The notes: generated from the sequence alone by a model not told the origin. A stretch of 20,400 nt of DNA from Bacteroides_D sp963546395 (GCA_963546395.1 CAUUMS010000024.1:1-20400); one strand, 5' to 3'; shown: positions 5,676-14,246, counted from the stretch's first letter. Program-made: numbers and translations.

Positions 5676-7619
5676 TTAGTCGTCGCTCCCCTTGATGGCT
5701 GATTTTGCCGGCATGGCCACAATACCGTCGGTGGCACTGAAACGGAGCAGGAAGACCCCCGCACTCTCGTAGGAGCCGAACTGCTGCGACTGGTGAAACT
5801 CCAAGTTTGTCTGCAACAGCTCCACGCTGCCCATCCGCCGCAAGCAGTGCCGGAAATCCTCCCCATAGGCGTGGATGGCCGAGATGAAGTAGGTGGCCAC
5901 ATCGTAGCCCTGGAATGCGTACTGTGACGGCTCACTCCGGTAGGTGGCCCTGTAGGTGTCTACAAACTCCATGACCGCCGGCTTGGTGTAGTCCACAAAG
6001 AAGGGTGAGAAGCACGTGACGCGCAGGTTGATGAGCGCATCGAGGTCGAGCTTGGGGAGCTTGATCCACTTGGGCATGCCGTACACCGTGATGGGGTAAC
6101 GCTTGCTGACGGCGAGTGAGTTGAGAATGCCCAGGGCCTCGCTCACGAAGGGCTCATGGTTGGAGGGCACAATGACGATGTTCTCCGTGCCTGGCAGGAG
6201 ATGCGTCTTGAGGATCGCTGCGCTCGTTTGCGCAAGCTTACCCTTGCCCATGGAGACCGTGCGCACCTCCACGGAGTCGGAGCGTCCCGCGCTGACGAGG
6301 GCACTCTGGAGGAGCAGTTGCAGGTTCTCCACCAGGTCGCTCTCCGATCCACCCTCCTCGCAGAGCACCATAATGCGCCGCACCTGCTGCAACGGCAGCG
6401 AGCGTACCATACGCCGCATCTGCGTGAGGAACGATGGGTTGGCCTGGAAGAGGTATGGGTTGGTATCGAAGGACGGGGTCTTTCCCGACAGGGGCGACAC
6501 GATGTTGATGCGTCGCTGCGCCGTGTAGAGCCCCGCGATACTAATGTTCTGAGGATACACTGGGCCTATCACAAGGTGGGCCGTGCTCAGGGAGTCGCTC
6601 TCCACGATTTGTCGCATGCGATCGGGGTTGCGCTGGGTATCGAAGATGCGCAGGCGGAAGTTACGCCCCTGGAGCTTGAAACGCTCCACCGCCAGTAGCA
6701 CCCCGTTGTAGAATTCCACGAAACGGGCATCGGCTCCAGTGCGCGACGTGAGCTCGCTGGAACGCTCGTCATCATCATGGGAGGTAGCCCCCGCTTTGCC
6801 CAGCGAGAAGGGAAGGGCCAGCGCAATCTCCAGCGTCTTCCACTTGGGGAAGGGTATGGCCGAGTCGCACAAGGCCTCGTAGCCCTCGGGGCTCAGTTGC
6901 AGGGGCGATGTGACCTCTGGCCCTTGCCGCGGGGGCGGTATGCGTAGCAGATCGCCAGGCTGCAAGCCGCGCGAACTTAGTCCCGGATTTGCTGCCAGGA
7001 TCTCTTCCTGCGACACGCCATACTGGCGCGCAATGCCGTAGAGCCCCTCGCTCTTCTGCACTATGTGGAGGGTGGGTTGCCCTGTCGCAGCTCCAGAGGA
7101 TGCATTGTCATGCGTGGGGATGCGTATCGTCTCATGCACCTTCAGGGTGTCGCTCGTCAGGCCGTTGGCCTGGCGTATGGACTGCACGCTGACGGAGAAC
7201 TGGCGGGAGAGCTGGTAGAGGTTCTCGCCCGGCTGCACCACGTGGATCACGTACTCGCCCTGAGCCCTGGGCTGCGCGGACTGATAGCCTACAGGCACCG
7301 GAATCTTGAGCTTTTGCCCCTTCTTGATGCCGTAGTAGATATCGGGATTGTGAGCCGCAATATCAGCCTGCGAGACCGAGTATCGGCGGCTGATGGCATA
7401 GAGCGTCTCCCCCTTTGTCACCGTGTGCACCCACATCTGGCGACCGTTGACGGTGATGCGGGGAGTCGAGATAGTATCGAGCGGCTGCGCGAGCACCGGC
7501 GTGGACATCGTGCACAGCAGGAGCACTATGGCTACAGCCCAGGATCGGGAGGATTGGGTAACATTTTTTGTACCTCGCATATAGACGTACGAATTTGCGT
7601 TTACAGGTTGAGTGGCCAT
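5676..7619 (-). CDS. Secreted protein with three LysM repeats and a periplasmic-binding-like domain
   Basis: A 647-residue exported protein. A hydrophobic segment at 27-38 followed by PVLAQ forms a signal peptide. Three LysM repeats follow (about 64-107, 124-168, 184-228), each opening with an HTV/HVV/HIV-type strand and closing with a KIP/RIP motif; they should bind peptidoglycan. Residues about 262-640 resemble the type 1 periplasmic-binding (amino-acid ABC substrate-binding/receptor) fold, with GVLLAVERF, a VIGPVYPQN segment and later YAFQGYDVATYFI. No transporter subunits are nearby, so ligand sensing or cell-wall anchoring is as likely as transport. The longest frame starts at 7619, but the ATG at 7580 (residue 14) would give a more normal basic N-region for the signal peptide. 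It follows the M13 peptidase terminator, so it probably has its own promoter, which I could not identify. The ligand is unknown. Confidence 0.85.
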   Translation of the reverse strand: MATQPVNANSYVYMRGTKNVTQSSRSWAVAIVLLLCTMSTPVLAQPLDTISTPRITVNGRQMWVHTVTKGETLYAISRRYSVSQADIAAHNPDIYYGIKKGQKLKIPVPVGYQSAQPRAQGEYVIHVVQPGENLYQLSRQFSVSVQSIRQANGLTSDTLKVHETIRIPTHDNASSGAATGQPTLHIVQKSEGLYGIARQYGVSQEEILAANPGLSSRGLQPGDLLRIPPPRQGPEVTSPLQLSPEGYEALCDSAIPFPKWKTLEIALALPFSLGKAGATSHDDDERSSELTSRTGADARFVEFYNGVLLAVERFKLQGRNFRLRIFDTQRNPDRMRQIVESDSLSTAHLVIGPVYPQNISIAGLYTAQRRINIVSPLSGKTPSFDTNPYLFQANPSFLTQMRRMVRSLPLQQVRRIMVLCEEGGSESDLVENLQLLLQSALVSAGRSDSVEVRTVSMGKGKLAQTSAAILKTHLLPGTENIVIVPSNHEPFVSEALGILNSLAVSKRYPITVYGMPKWIKLPKLDLDALINLRVTCFSPFFVDYTKPAVMEFVDTYRATYRSEPSQYAFQGYDVATYFISAIHAYGEDFRHCLRRMGSVELLQTNLEFHQSQQFGSYESAGVFLLRFSATDGIVAMPAKSAIKGSDD

Positions 7620-7718
7620 TCTAACAAACGTCCACTTCTGCCGTAGTAATCCATCTTACGGATGCGCAGCGGGTCGCCTTAGGGTGTGCGGGCCCAGCCA
7701 GAGCCTGCGTATGGGTAC

Positions 7719-7761
7719 AAAAAAAGTGCGGCGCACAGGGTATACGTCCTGTGCGCCGCAC
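7719..7761 (-). terminator. Intrinsic terminator after the M13 peptidase gene
   Basis: On the minus strand a perfect 14-bp stem (7748-7761 with 7726-7739, arms GTGCGGCGCACAGG and complement) with an 8-base loop is followed by seven T residues (7719-7725). It begins 7 bases after the stop codon and closes the etf-acyl-CoA dehydrogenase-peptidase unit. Confidence 0.93.
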
Positions 7762-7768
7762 CATAGAG

Positions 7769-9817
7769 CTACCAAATGGTGGGTCGCTGCTCGGGAGTTC
7801 TGTAGTACGGGCTCGACTCCTTCACCTCAAAGGCTTCGTAGAAGGCATCGATGTTGTACACACCTCCATCCACACGGTACTTACCGGGTGAATGCACGTC
7901 GTCCTTCAGACGACGAATGAGCTCCTGATCGCGCATCAGGTTACGCCAAATCTTAGCGTAGGACAAGAAGAATCGCTGCGCGGGGGTAAATCCGTCGATC
8001 TCCTTCTGGCTGTCCTGGCCAGCACGTGCCAGCCGGCGCAACATGGCGTTATAGCCAATGGTGAGACCGCCGTAGTCGGCCAGGTTCTCACCCAGCGTGA
8101 GGCGACCATTGACGTGGATGCCATTGATGACATCGAAGCTGTCGAATTGGTTTACCAGCAACTGCGAGTAATCGGTAAAGCGGGCCGAATCCTCAGATGT
8201 CCACCAGTTCTCGAGGTTCCCCTCCTTGTTGTAGAGACGACCCTGATCGTCAAAGCCGTGCGTAATCTCATGGCCAATCACCACACCGATACCACCGTAG
8301 TTGACCGCATCATCAGCAGCCAGATTGAAGAACGGAGGTTGCAGGATGGCCGCGGGGAATACGATCTCATTCCGCGTAGGGCTGTAGTAAGCATTCACCG
8401 TCTGCGGGGTCATGAACCACTCAGTGGGATCGATGGGCTTACCTACCTTGGACATCATCTCATTGAAGCCAAAGGTGTAGGCACTGCGCATGTTGAGCGC
8501 ATAGCTATCGCGCGAGACGCTGAGCTCAGAATAGTCCTTCCACTTGTCGGGGTAACCGATCTTCACCGTCATAGCATCGAGCTTCTCCTGGGCTTTCTGC
8601 TTGGTAGCATCGCTCATCCAAGTGAGCTGGCCCATACGCTCGCGATAGGCATCGCGGAGATCCTGCACAAGCTCCTGCATCTTCTGCTTGGCCTCCGGGG
8701 GGAAGTTCTCACGCACGTACACCTGGCCAATGCCCTCACCCATGGCACCCTGGCAGATGCGCATCACACGGCGCCAGCGGGGGCTCTGCACCTCCTGACC
8801 CGAAAGCAGACGGCCGTAGAACTCAAAGGTGAGCTCCTCGAACTTCTTGTTGAGACACGCAGAGTACGCATCCATGAACTGCATCGTGAGGTAGTCGGCC
8901 CACACGTTGGTGGGGACATCCTTGAGCATCTCGCTGATGCGCGTCAGGAACTTCGGGTTGTCCACCAGGATGTGCTGGGGCGGCTCGATGCCGAGATTCT
9001 GGAAGTATAGCTGCCAATCGATGTTCGGGGCCACCTTCTTGAGGTCGTCCACCGTCAGCTTGTTGTAAGTGAGGAATGGATCGCGGTACTCCAGCTGGGT
9101 GAGCGAAGCATCCGCAAGACGCTTCTCGAAGGCGAAGATATCGTTGGCTTTCGACTCGGCAGTTGCCGCATCATTGCCAAGAAGCTCGAACTTGCCCTGA
9201 AGCAGCTTGAGGTAGCCCTGACGTAGAGCCTCACCGTGCTCGCTCTCATCAAAGTAGTAGTCACGATCGGGCATCCCGAGTCCTGACTGGGCGATGGAGA
9301 GGAGCTGGTTGGTAGCATCCTTGCTGTCCTGGTCGACACCGATGTAGAATGGAGCCCCCCCGCCGATGGAGCGTTCGCGAGCGATCTCGCGCACGATGTC
9401 CTGCGGCGAAGCCACCAGGCCGATAGTCTCGATGTCGGGCATGATGGGGGCGAGACCTGCCGCCTCGATAGCCGTCGTGTCCATCCCCGAGGCGAAGAAG
9501 TCACCCACCTTCACCCAGATGGCATCGGTGGTATCACCCTTCCGTTCCATAGCGCGGAAAAGGATGTCCTTGACCTTCTCCTCAGTGGTTTCCTGAAGGA
9601 TGTCAAAGGCACCGTAGCGGGTACGATCCTCGGGGATCGTGGCCTTCTTCAGCCAGCCCCCGTTGGCGTACTGGTAGAAGTCATCGCCAGGAGCCACCGA
9701 GGTGTCAAGATCGGCCAGATTGATGGGCTTGTCGTCCGCCTCGCCTGTCGTCTTACAGCCTGCGAGGACTGCCGCCCCTGCCAAGAGCATGAGTGTCAAA
9801 TTGCGTCGAAATTTCAT
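7769..9817 (-). CDS. pepO: M13 family zinc metallopeptidase lipoprotein (PepO/neprilysin type)
   Basis: A 682-residue gluzincin, usual M13 length, predicted to cleave oligopeptides outside the inner membrane. The N-terminus MKFRRNLTLMLLAGAAVLAGC has a lipobox LAGC, so Cys21 should be lipidated. Zinc-site motifs are complete: HEITH at 516-520 (ligands His516 and His520, catalytic Glu517) and ENLADYGG at 577-584 (third ligand Glu577). The substrate-binding NAYYSP motif is at 475-480, and the chain ends in the conserved tryptophan. The 24-bp gap after the acyl-CoA dehydrogenase gene suggests co-transcription with the etf genes; a strong terminator follows. Peptide use fits a proteolytic, peptide-fermenting bacterium (inference). 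Porphyromonas gingivalis has a PepO of this family. Confidence 0.95.
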   Translation of the reverse strand: MKFRRNLTLMLLAGAAVLAGCKTTGEADDKPINLADLDTSVAPGDDFYQYANGGWLKKATIPEDRTRYGAFDILQETTEEKVKDILFRAMERKGDTTDAIWVKVGDFFASGMDTTAIEAAGLAPIMPDIETIGLVASPQDIVREIARERSIGGGAPFYIGVDQDSKDATNQLLSIAQSGLGMPDRDYYFDESEHGEALRQGYLKLLQGKFELLGNDAATAESKANDIFAFEKRLADASLTQLEYRDPFLTYNKLTVDDLKKVAPNIDWQLYFQNLGIEPPQHILVDNPKFLTRISEMLKDVPTNVWADYLTMQFMDAYSACLNKKFEELTFEFYGRLLSGQEVQSPRWRRVMRICQGAMGEGIGQVYVRENFPPEAKQKMQELVQDLRDAYRERMGQLTWMSDATKQKAQEKLDAMTVKIGYPDKWKDYSELSVSRDSYALNMRSAYTFGFNEMMSKVGKPIDPTEWFMTPQTVNAYYSPTRNEIVFPAAILQPPFFNLAADDAVNYGGIGVVIGHEITHGFDDQGRLYNKEGNLENWWTSEDSARFTDYSQLLVNQFDSFDVINGIHVNGRLTLGENLADYGGLTIGYNAMLRRLARAGQDSQKEIDGFTPAQRFFLSYAKIWRNLMRDQELIRRLKDDVHSPGKYRVDGGVYNIDAFYEAFEVKESSPYYRTPEQRPTIW

Positions 9818-9841
9818 CGTTTTACAAGAGATTGAGATCGT

Positions 9842-11578
9842 CTATTCCTGCTTGTCACACGGTGCGTTCTCATGCCCCTCGGCGTAGTCGCTCAGCTGGG
9901 GCACGCCCACAGATTGGATCATGGTGAGGTGCATATGGAATTGCGCATGGGCCCACGGCACGAACACTCTAGCACTCTTGGCGTAACATGAGCAACGCTG
10001 GGCATCGAGTATGAGCAGGTATCCCATGGTGATAAGGCCTCCCATCTCCACCAGACGGCGGGCATGGAAGTCCTGTAGGCTGCTACTGTCCTGACCGGAT
10101 ACCCGCTCAATGGACTGCTGCAAGACCTGGGTCATCTTACGCAGCACGGCCACCTCGCCGTCAAATGCGCCGGCAGGCACGGCCTTGTCAAACTCCTCAA
10201 TACGCTTGGAGAGTACGCCCGTGAGCACGCCGCGGATGGAGGCCACGACCTGTAGCTGCGAGGTGCCCTCGTAGATGGAGGTGATGCGCGCATCGCGATA
10301 GTACCGCTCCACGGGGAAATCCTTCATGAAGCCCGTACCTCCGTGCACCTGAATGGCATCGTAGCACACCTGGTTGCAGAATTCGCTGCTGAAGAGCTTA
10401 GTCAGCGGGGTGAAGACATCGGCTAGTCGCTGATACTCCTTCAGTTCCTGCCGCTCAGCAGGCTCCAGCTTACGCTCGTTCCCTATGTGCGTCAGGGCCT
10501 TGTAGATGTCCACGTAGCGAGCCGTCTCATAGAGCAGCGAGCGAATGGCATCGGTCTTCACGCGCATGAGGGTTAGCATCTCATACACTGCGGGGAACTC
10601 GGCGATCTTTTTGCCGAACTGCTCACGCTCGTGCGCGTACTTGTGCGCCTCACGGCATGCGGCCTCTGCAATGCCCACGCTCTGAGCACCCACCCCGAGA
10701 CGGGCACCGTTCATGAGCGACATGACGTACTTAATGAGGCCGAGCTTACGCTCACCTACTAGCTCTGCGGGCGCATCCTTGAAGACAAGCTCACAAGTGG
10801 GAGAACCCACTATACCCATCTTGTGCTCGATGCGCCGCACGGTCACTGCCATAGAGCGTTTGTCGTAGATGAAGAGGGATATCCCACGGGCATCGGTGGT
10901 GCCATCCTCCGAGCGGGCCATGACGAGGTTGATATCGGCATCGCCATTGGTGATGAAGCGTTTCACCCCGTTCAAAAGCCACGTCTTTCGCCCCTCATCG
11001 TAGTGCGCCCTGAGCATGACCGCCTGTAGGTCGGAGCCCGCATCGGGCTCGGTGAGGCCCATGGCGAATGTCTTGCCCTGGTTGGCCATGGGCAGGTAAC
11101 GCTCTTTCTGCTCGGGCGAGGCAAACTCGTGTATGGTCTCGGCGCAGTCCTGTAGCCCCCAGATGTTGGCAAAGCCCCCATCGGCTCGGCTCACGAGCTC
11201 AGCCGCCATCACGTAGGGTACCATGGGGAAATTGAGCCCACCGTACTGGCGGGGCAATGACATGCCGTAAAGGCCAGCACGGCTCAACGCATCATGGTTG
11301 GCCTGCGTGGCAGGATGGTAGTGCACGCGGCCATCAACCACCGTGGGCCCCTGGGCATCCACCTGCTCCGCATTGGGGGCGAGCGTATCGGCACATATCT
11401 CGCCCACCACCGTAAGCACCTTCTCGTAGCTATCTATGGCATCCTCAAAGTCCTTAGGGGCGTACGGGCAAGCATCCGAAGAGGCGTACTGCCCTTCCTT
11501 CAGCTCCACAATGCGCCGCATAAGGGGGTGCCCCAGCTGAAAGGCTAGGGACTTGTTGTCTTCAAAGTAATTCGCCAT
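9842..11578 (-). CDS. Acyl-CoA dehydrogenase (long form with C-terminal extension)
   Basis: A 578-residue FAD flavoprotein that oxidises, or in fermenters may run with, an acyl-CoA/enoyl-CoA pair. The family blocks are all present: FAMGLTEPDAGSD (171-183), REQFG (318-322), QVHGGTGFMKDFPVERYYRDARI (a C-terminal signature block from about 410), and IYEGTS (435-440), where Glu437 matches the catalytic base of short-chain/butyryl-CoA dehydrogenases. It is about 190 residues longer than the usual 380-residue enzyme, with an N-terminal addition and an extra helical C-terminal region after about 460. It follows etfA by 36 bp, so ETF is the expected electron partner. The substrate cannot be read from sequence; butyryl-CoA or another short-chain substrate is the best guess. 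No internal stop or frameshift is seen. Confidence 0.93.
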   Translation of the reverse strand: MANYFEDNKSLAFQLGHPLMRRIVELKEGQYASSDACPYAPKDFEDAIDSYEKVLTVVGEICADTLAPNAEQVDAQGPTVVDGRVHYHPATQANHDALSRAGLYGMSLPRQYGGLNFPMVPYVMAAELVSRADGGFANIWGLQDCAETIHEFASPEQKERYLPMANQGKTFAMGLTEPDAGSDLQAVMLRAHYDEGRKTWLLNGVKRFITNGDADINLVMARSEDGTTDARGISLFIYDKRSMAVTVRRIEHKMGIVGSPTCELVFKDAPAELVGERKLGLIKYVMSLMNGARLGVGAQSVGIAEAACREAHKYAHEREQFGKKIAEFPAVYEMLTLMRVKTDAIRSLLYETARYVDIYKALTHIGNERKLEPAERQELKEYQRLADVFTPLTKLFSSEFCNQVCYDAIQVHGGTGFMKDFPVERYYRDARITSIYEGTSQLQVVASIRGVLTGVLSKRIEEFDKAVPAGAFDGEVAVLRKMTQVLQQSIERVSGQDSSSLQDFHARRLVEMGGLITMGYLLILDAQRCSCYAKSARVFVPWAHAQFHMHLTMIQSVGVPQLSDYAEGHENAPCDKQE

Positions 11579-11614
11579 TGCAATTGGAATTCAAGAGAGT
11601 ACGTTACGGGGCTA

Positions 11615-12634
11615 CTATTTCGAGTTGCGCCTGTAGGCGGCCATAAACTGGGGTATCACCTCATTGTAGTCCCCCACGATGGTGTAGTCGGCAATCTGAT
11701 TGATGGGTGCGTTGGGGTCATTGTTGATAGAGATGATGACCGCCGATTCGCTCATGCCGGCCGTGTGCTGCACCTGTCCCGAGATGCCGCAGGCGATGTA
11801 CAGCTTAGGGCGCACCGTGACCCCGGTCTGCCCCACCTGCCTCGCATGCTCAGCGAAGCCCGCATCCACCGCAGCACGGGAGGCTCCCACCTCTCCCCCT
11901 AGCAGGTGCGCCAGCTCGAAGAGCCGCTGAAAGCCCTCCTTGCTCCCAATGCCGTAACCGCCCGCCACGATGATGGGTGCAGCTTTGATGTTGACCGCCT
12001 GCTCCTCCATGTGACGGCTCACGATGGAGACGGCAAAATCAGCGTCGGTCACCACGGCCTTCACGTCGATATTTCGCACCTCGCAGGGCTGTGGTGATGT
12101 CAGCTGCTCCCGCTTCATAACCCCCTCACGCACGGTAGCCATCTGTGGCCGGCAGTCGGGGTTCACGATGGTGGCTATGATATTGCCACCGAAAGCTGGG
12201 CGTATTTGGAACAAAAGGTCGTTGTAGTCCTTCTTAGCCTTGGCATCGGTGTACTGGCCGATCTCGAGCTTAGTGCAGTCGGCCGTAAGACCGCTGTGCA
12301 AAGCCGCAGAGACACGGGGCGATAGGTCTCGTCCCACGGTGGTCGCCCCAAAAAGGGCTATCTGGGGCTTCTCGGCCCGAAAGAGTTCAGTGACAATGCG
12401 CTCATGGGGAAGCGTCAGGTAGTGCTCCAGGCGGGCATCATCGGCCACGTGCAGCACGTCAACCCCATACTGGGCGCACACGTCGGGCACCCACCCCAGC
12501 TTGTGGCCAATGGCAACAGCCTCCACCTTCACGCCGAGCTCCCGGGCAAGCCCGCGGGCCTTGGTGATAAGCTCTAGGCTCACCTCGGCCATCTTGCCAC
12601 CCTCTATCTCGCAGTATACGAATACGCTATTCAC
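11615..12634 (-). CDS. etfA: Electron transfer flavoprotein alpha subunit
   Basis: The FAD-carrying subunit of the ETF heterodimer; passes electrons between the acyl-CoA dehydrogenase and other carriers. The C-terminal FAD domain has VGQTGVTVRP, GISGQVQHTAGM, NNDPNAPI and ADYTIVGD. The N-terminal domain has SGLTADCTKL and RPAFGGNIIATI followed by RPQMATVR, the pattern found in clostridial EtfA. The frame opens at a TTG (12640), but a GTG at 12634 is preferred. It lies 8 bases after a perfect AGGAGG (12643-12648), whereas the TTG would be only 2 bases away. The resulting N-terminus (M)NSVFVYCE also fits relatives. Length is then 339 residues. It follows etfB by about 32 bp and precedes the dehydrogenase gene by 36 bp. 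Confidence 0.95.
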   Translation of the reverse strand: MNSVFVYCEIEGGKMAEVSLELITKARGLARELGVKVEAVAIGHKLGWVPDVCAQYGVDVLHVADDARLEHYLTLPHERIVTELFRAEKPQIALFGATTVGRDLSPRVSAALHSGLTADCTKLEIGQYTDAKAKKDYNDLLFQIRPAFGGNIIATIVNPDCRPQMATVREGVMKREQLTSPQPCEVRNIDVKAVVTDADFAVSIVSRHMEEQAVNIKAAPIIVAGGYGIGSKEGFQRLFELAHLLGGEVGASRAAVDAGFAEHARQVGQTGVTVRPKLYIACGISGQVQHTAGMSESAVIISINNDPNAPINQIADYTIVGDYNEVIPQFMAAYRRNSK

Positions 12635-12642
12635 GTTCAAGT

Positions 12643-12648
12643 CCTCCT
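12643..12648 (-). promoter_or_regulatory. Strong ribosome-binding site of etfA
   Basis: The minus strand reads AGGAGG, a full Shine-Dalgarno sequence, unusual in a phylum whose genes often lack one. Its 8-base distance to the GTG at 12634 decides the start against the TTG at 12640. Confidence 0.75.
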
Positions 12649-12666
12649 AACGTTAATCGGGCCACC

Positions 12667-13521
12667 CTAGCCGATCGTGTGGTTTGCCATCAACTCCTGC
12701 ACCAGGGCCTCGACGGAGGCCTCGCTCGCCTCGAAACGCTTGGCCTCCTTGACCTGGAAGACCACGTTCTCGATGACTTTCACCTTCGTGGGTGAACCCG
12801 ACAGGCCCAGCTGTACCGCATCTGCCCCCAGATCGGCAGCACTCCACTCCTGAATGCACACGCTGGCATGCCGATCGCCTCCTGCCCCCTCACTCGGGGC
12901 CACGGCGTGCTTCCATTGCATGAGCAGCTTAGCATGCCTCGGCCTACAGGGAGCCGCTGAAGCGTTCACAGTGAGCAACACGGGGAGCTTGGCACGCACC
13001 ACCTCCACGCCTCGCTCCAGGCGACGCAGCGCCGTGATGCTCTGACCATCGACCTCCTGGATTTCCTCCACATAGGTAATCTGAGGCCATCCCATCTTCT
13101 GGGCCACCTGAGGGCCCACCTGGGCCGTATCGCCATCGATGGCTTGCCGCCCCGACAGGATGATGTGCGGATTGAGCTTGCGCACGGCGCACGCCAGGGC
13201 GTACGAAGTCGCCAGCGTATCAGAGCCCGCAAAGGCCCTATCGGTGAGTAGTACCCCGCTATCGGCACCCCGGTATAGCCCCTCCCGGATGATCTCCGCG
13301 GCTCGGGGCGGCCCCATGGTTAGCAACGTGACACTCGCGCCCGGGACACGATCCCGAATCTGCAAGGCCTGCTCCAGGGCGTTCAGATCCTCAGGATTGA
13401 ATATGGCAGGCAGGGCACCGCGATTGACCGTCCCATCGGCCTTCATCGCATCCTTGCCCACATTGCGGGTGTCTGGTACCTGCTTGGCAAGCACCACTAT
13501 GCGTAGCTCTCCCATCAGCAT
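12667..13521 (-). CDS. etfB: Electron transfer flavoprotein beta subunit
   Basis: The nucleotide-binding beta subunit of ETF, 284 residues, partner of the EtfA encoded next to it. Visible signatures are VVLAKQVPDT (9-18), TMGPPRAAEIIREGLYRGAD (68-87), TDRAFAGSDTLATSYALA (93-110) and GRQAIDGDTAQVGPQ (124-138). The TMGPP and DRAFAGSDTLATS blocks are typical of EtfB from anaerobes with butyryl-CoA dehydrogenase/ETF complexes that can bifurcate electrons. Bifurcation here is an inference from resemblance. A second ATG six bases downstream (13515, MGELRIVVLAK) is an equally good start. It is the first gene of the etfB-etfA-dehydrogenase-peptidase unit and diverges from rplM across 275 bp. Confidence 0.95.
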   Translation of the reverse strand: MLMGELRIVVLAKQVPDTRNVGKDAMKADGTVNRGALPAIFNPEDLNALEQALQIRDRVPGASVTLLTMGPPRAAEIIREGLYRGADSGVLLTDRAFAGSDTLATSYALACAVRKLNPHIILSGRQAIDGDTAQVGPQVAQKMGWPQITYVEEIQEVDGQSITALRRLERGVEVVRAKLPVLLTVNASAAPCRPRHAKLLMQWKHAVAPSEGAGGDRHASVCIQEWSAADLGADAVQLGLSGSPTKVKVIENVVFQVKEAKRFEASEASVEALVQELMANHTIG

Positions 13522-13549
13522 CTCGGTTTAACTGTTGCGTAGTCGGTGG

Positions 13550-13557
13550 CAAATGTA
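13550..13557 (-). promoter_or_regulatory. Candidate -7 element for the etf operon
   Basis: The minus strand reads TACATTTG, matching TAnnTTTG, about 29 bases upstream of the etfB start. No clear -33 element accompanies it. It would give a leader of about 20 bases. Confidence 0.4.
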
Positions 13558-13683
13558 GCAAAATCTCAGGCCATAGAAGGGGCCGACCACCCGAACCCGC
13601 GGGCATTCCGGGCTCGGTGGCCGAGATGGTGCACCATTCGGTAGTCGCCCCTGAATTGGCTGTAACGACTGGGGAGCGTTACG

Positions 13684-13716
13684 TTGCGATGAATCGGGTA
13701 AAAAGTCGTAACTTTG
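13684..13716 (+). promoter_or_regulatory. Candidate promoter of the rplM ribosomal cluster
   Basis: TTG (13684-13686) and TAACTTTG (13709-13716) match the two halves of the Bacteroidota promoter with a 22-base spacer, one longer than usual. The -7 half is identical to that of the tonB promoter candidate. Transcription would begin near 13722. Confidence 0.55.
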
Positions 13717-13739
13717 CGGCACTCATTATCCGGAGTCAG

Positions 13740-13765
13740 AGCGGTTCTGGGCGAACGGGGCCGCT
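13740..13765 (+). promoter_or_regulatory. Hairpin in the rplM leader
   Basis: AGCGG (13740-13744) pairs with CCGCT (13761-13765), and an inner TTC/GAA pair (13745-13747 with 13753-13755) extends it with a 5-base bulge. It lies in the 75-base leader before the GTG start. Ribosomal-protein leaders often carry autoregulatory structures; this one is a candidate only. Confidence 0.35.
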
Positions 13766-13796
13766 AGGTTTTACGACGTTAAATCAGAAGGATTAA

Positions 13797-14246
13797 GTGG
13801 ATACATTGAGTTACAAGACGGTGTCGGCTAATGCGGCAACTGTCAAGAAGGAGTGGTACGTCATCGATGCCACCAACCTCGTGGTAGGTAGGCTAGCTAG
13901 CCGTGTGGCCCTAGTGCTCCGCGGTAAGCACAAGCCGAGCTACACCCCGCACGTGGCGTGCGGCGACAACGTGATCATCGTCAACGCCGAGCGGATTCGC
14001 TTCACGGGCAAGAAGTTGACCGACAAGAATTACTACCGCTACACGGGTCACCCGGGTGGCAAGCGCATAGCGCACCCGATCGAAGTGCTGCGCCGCAAGC
14101 CGGAGCGTATACTCGAGCACGCTATCAAGGGGATGCTTCCCAAGACCCGTCTCGGGAACTACATCTTCAAGCACCAGCTGTTCGTGTACGCCGGGCCCGA
14201 GCACCCGCACGCAGCCCAGATGCCCCAAGAACTAACCATCAACTAG
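13797..14246 (+). CDS. rplM: Ribosomal protein L13 (uL13)
   Basis: A 149-residue large-subunit protein, an early assembly protein that binds 23S rRNA. Family blocks include WYVIDATNLVVGRLAS, LRGKHKPSYTPHVACGDNVIIVNA, YYRYTGHPGGKR, HAIKGMLPKTRLG and VYAGPEHPHAAQ. The start is a GTG: the resulting N-terminus MDTLSYKT is the one seen in Bacteroidota L13, and no ATG lies nearby in frame. It is the first gene of rplM-rpsI-rpsB-tsf, with rpsI 14 bases downstream. Confidence 0.98.
   Translation: MDTLSYKTVSANAATVKKEWYVIDATNLVVGRLASRVALVLRGKHKPSYTPHVACGDNVIIVNAERIRFTGKKLTDKNYYRYTGHPGGKRIAHPIEVLRRKPERILEHAIKGMLPKTRLGNYIFKHQLFVYAGPEHPHAAQMPQELTIN

Noticed and set aside
7892..9010. A 372-codon open frame on the plus strand
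   Set aside because: It is antisense to the M13 peptidase, whose zinc motifs and lipobox are complete; composition is that of a shadow frame.
12635..12640. TTG start of etfA at 12640
   Set aside because: It would be only two bases from the AGGAGG. The GTG six bases on has correct 8-base spacing and gives the expected N-terminus.
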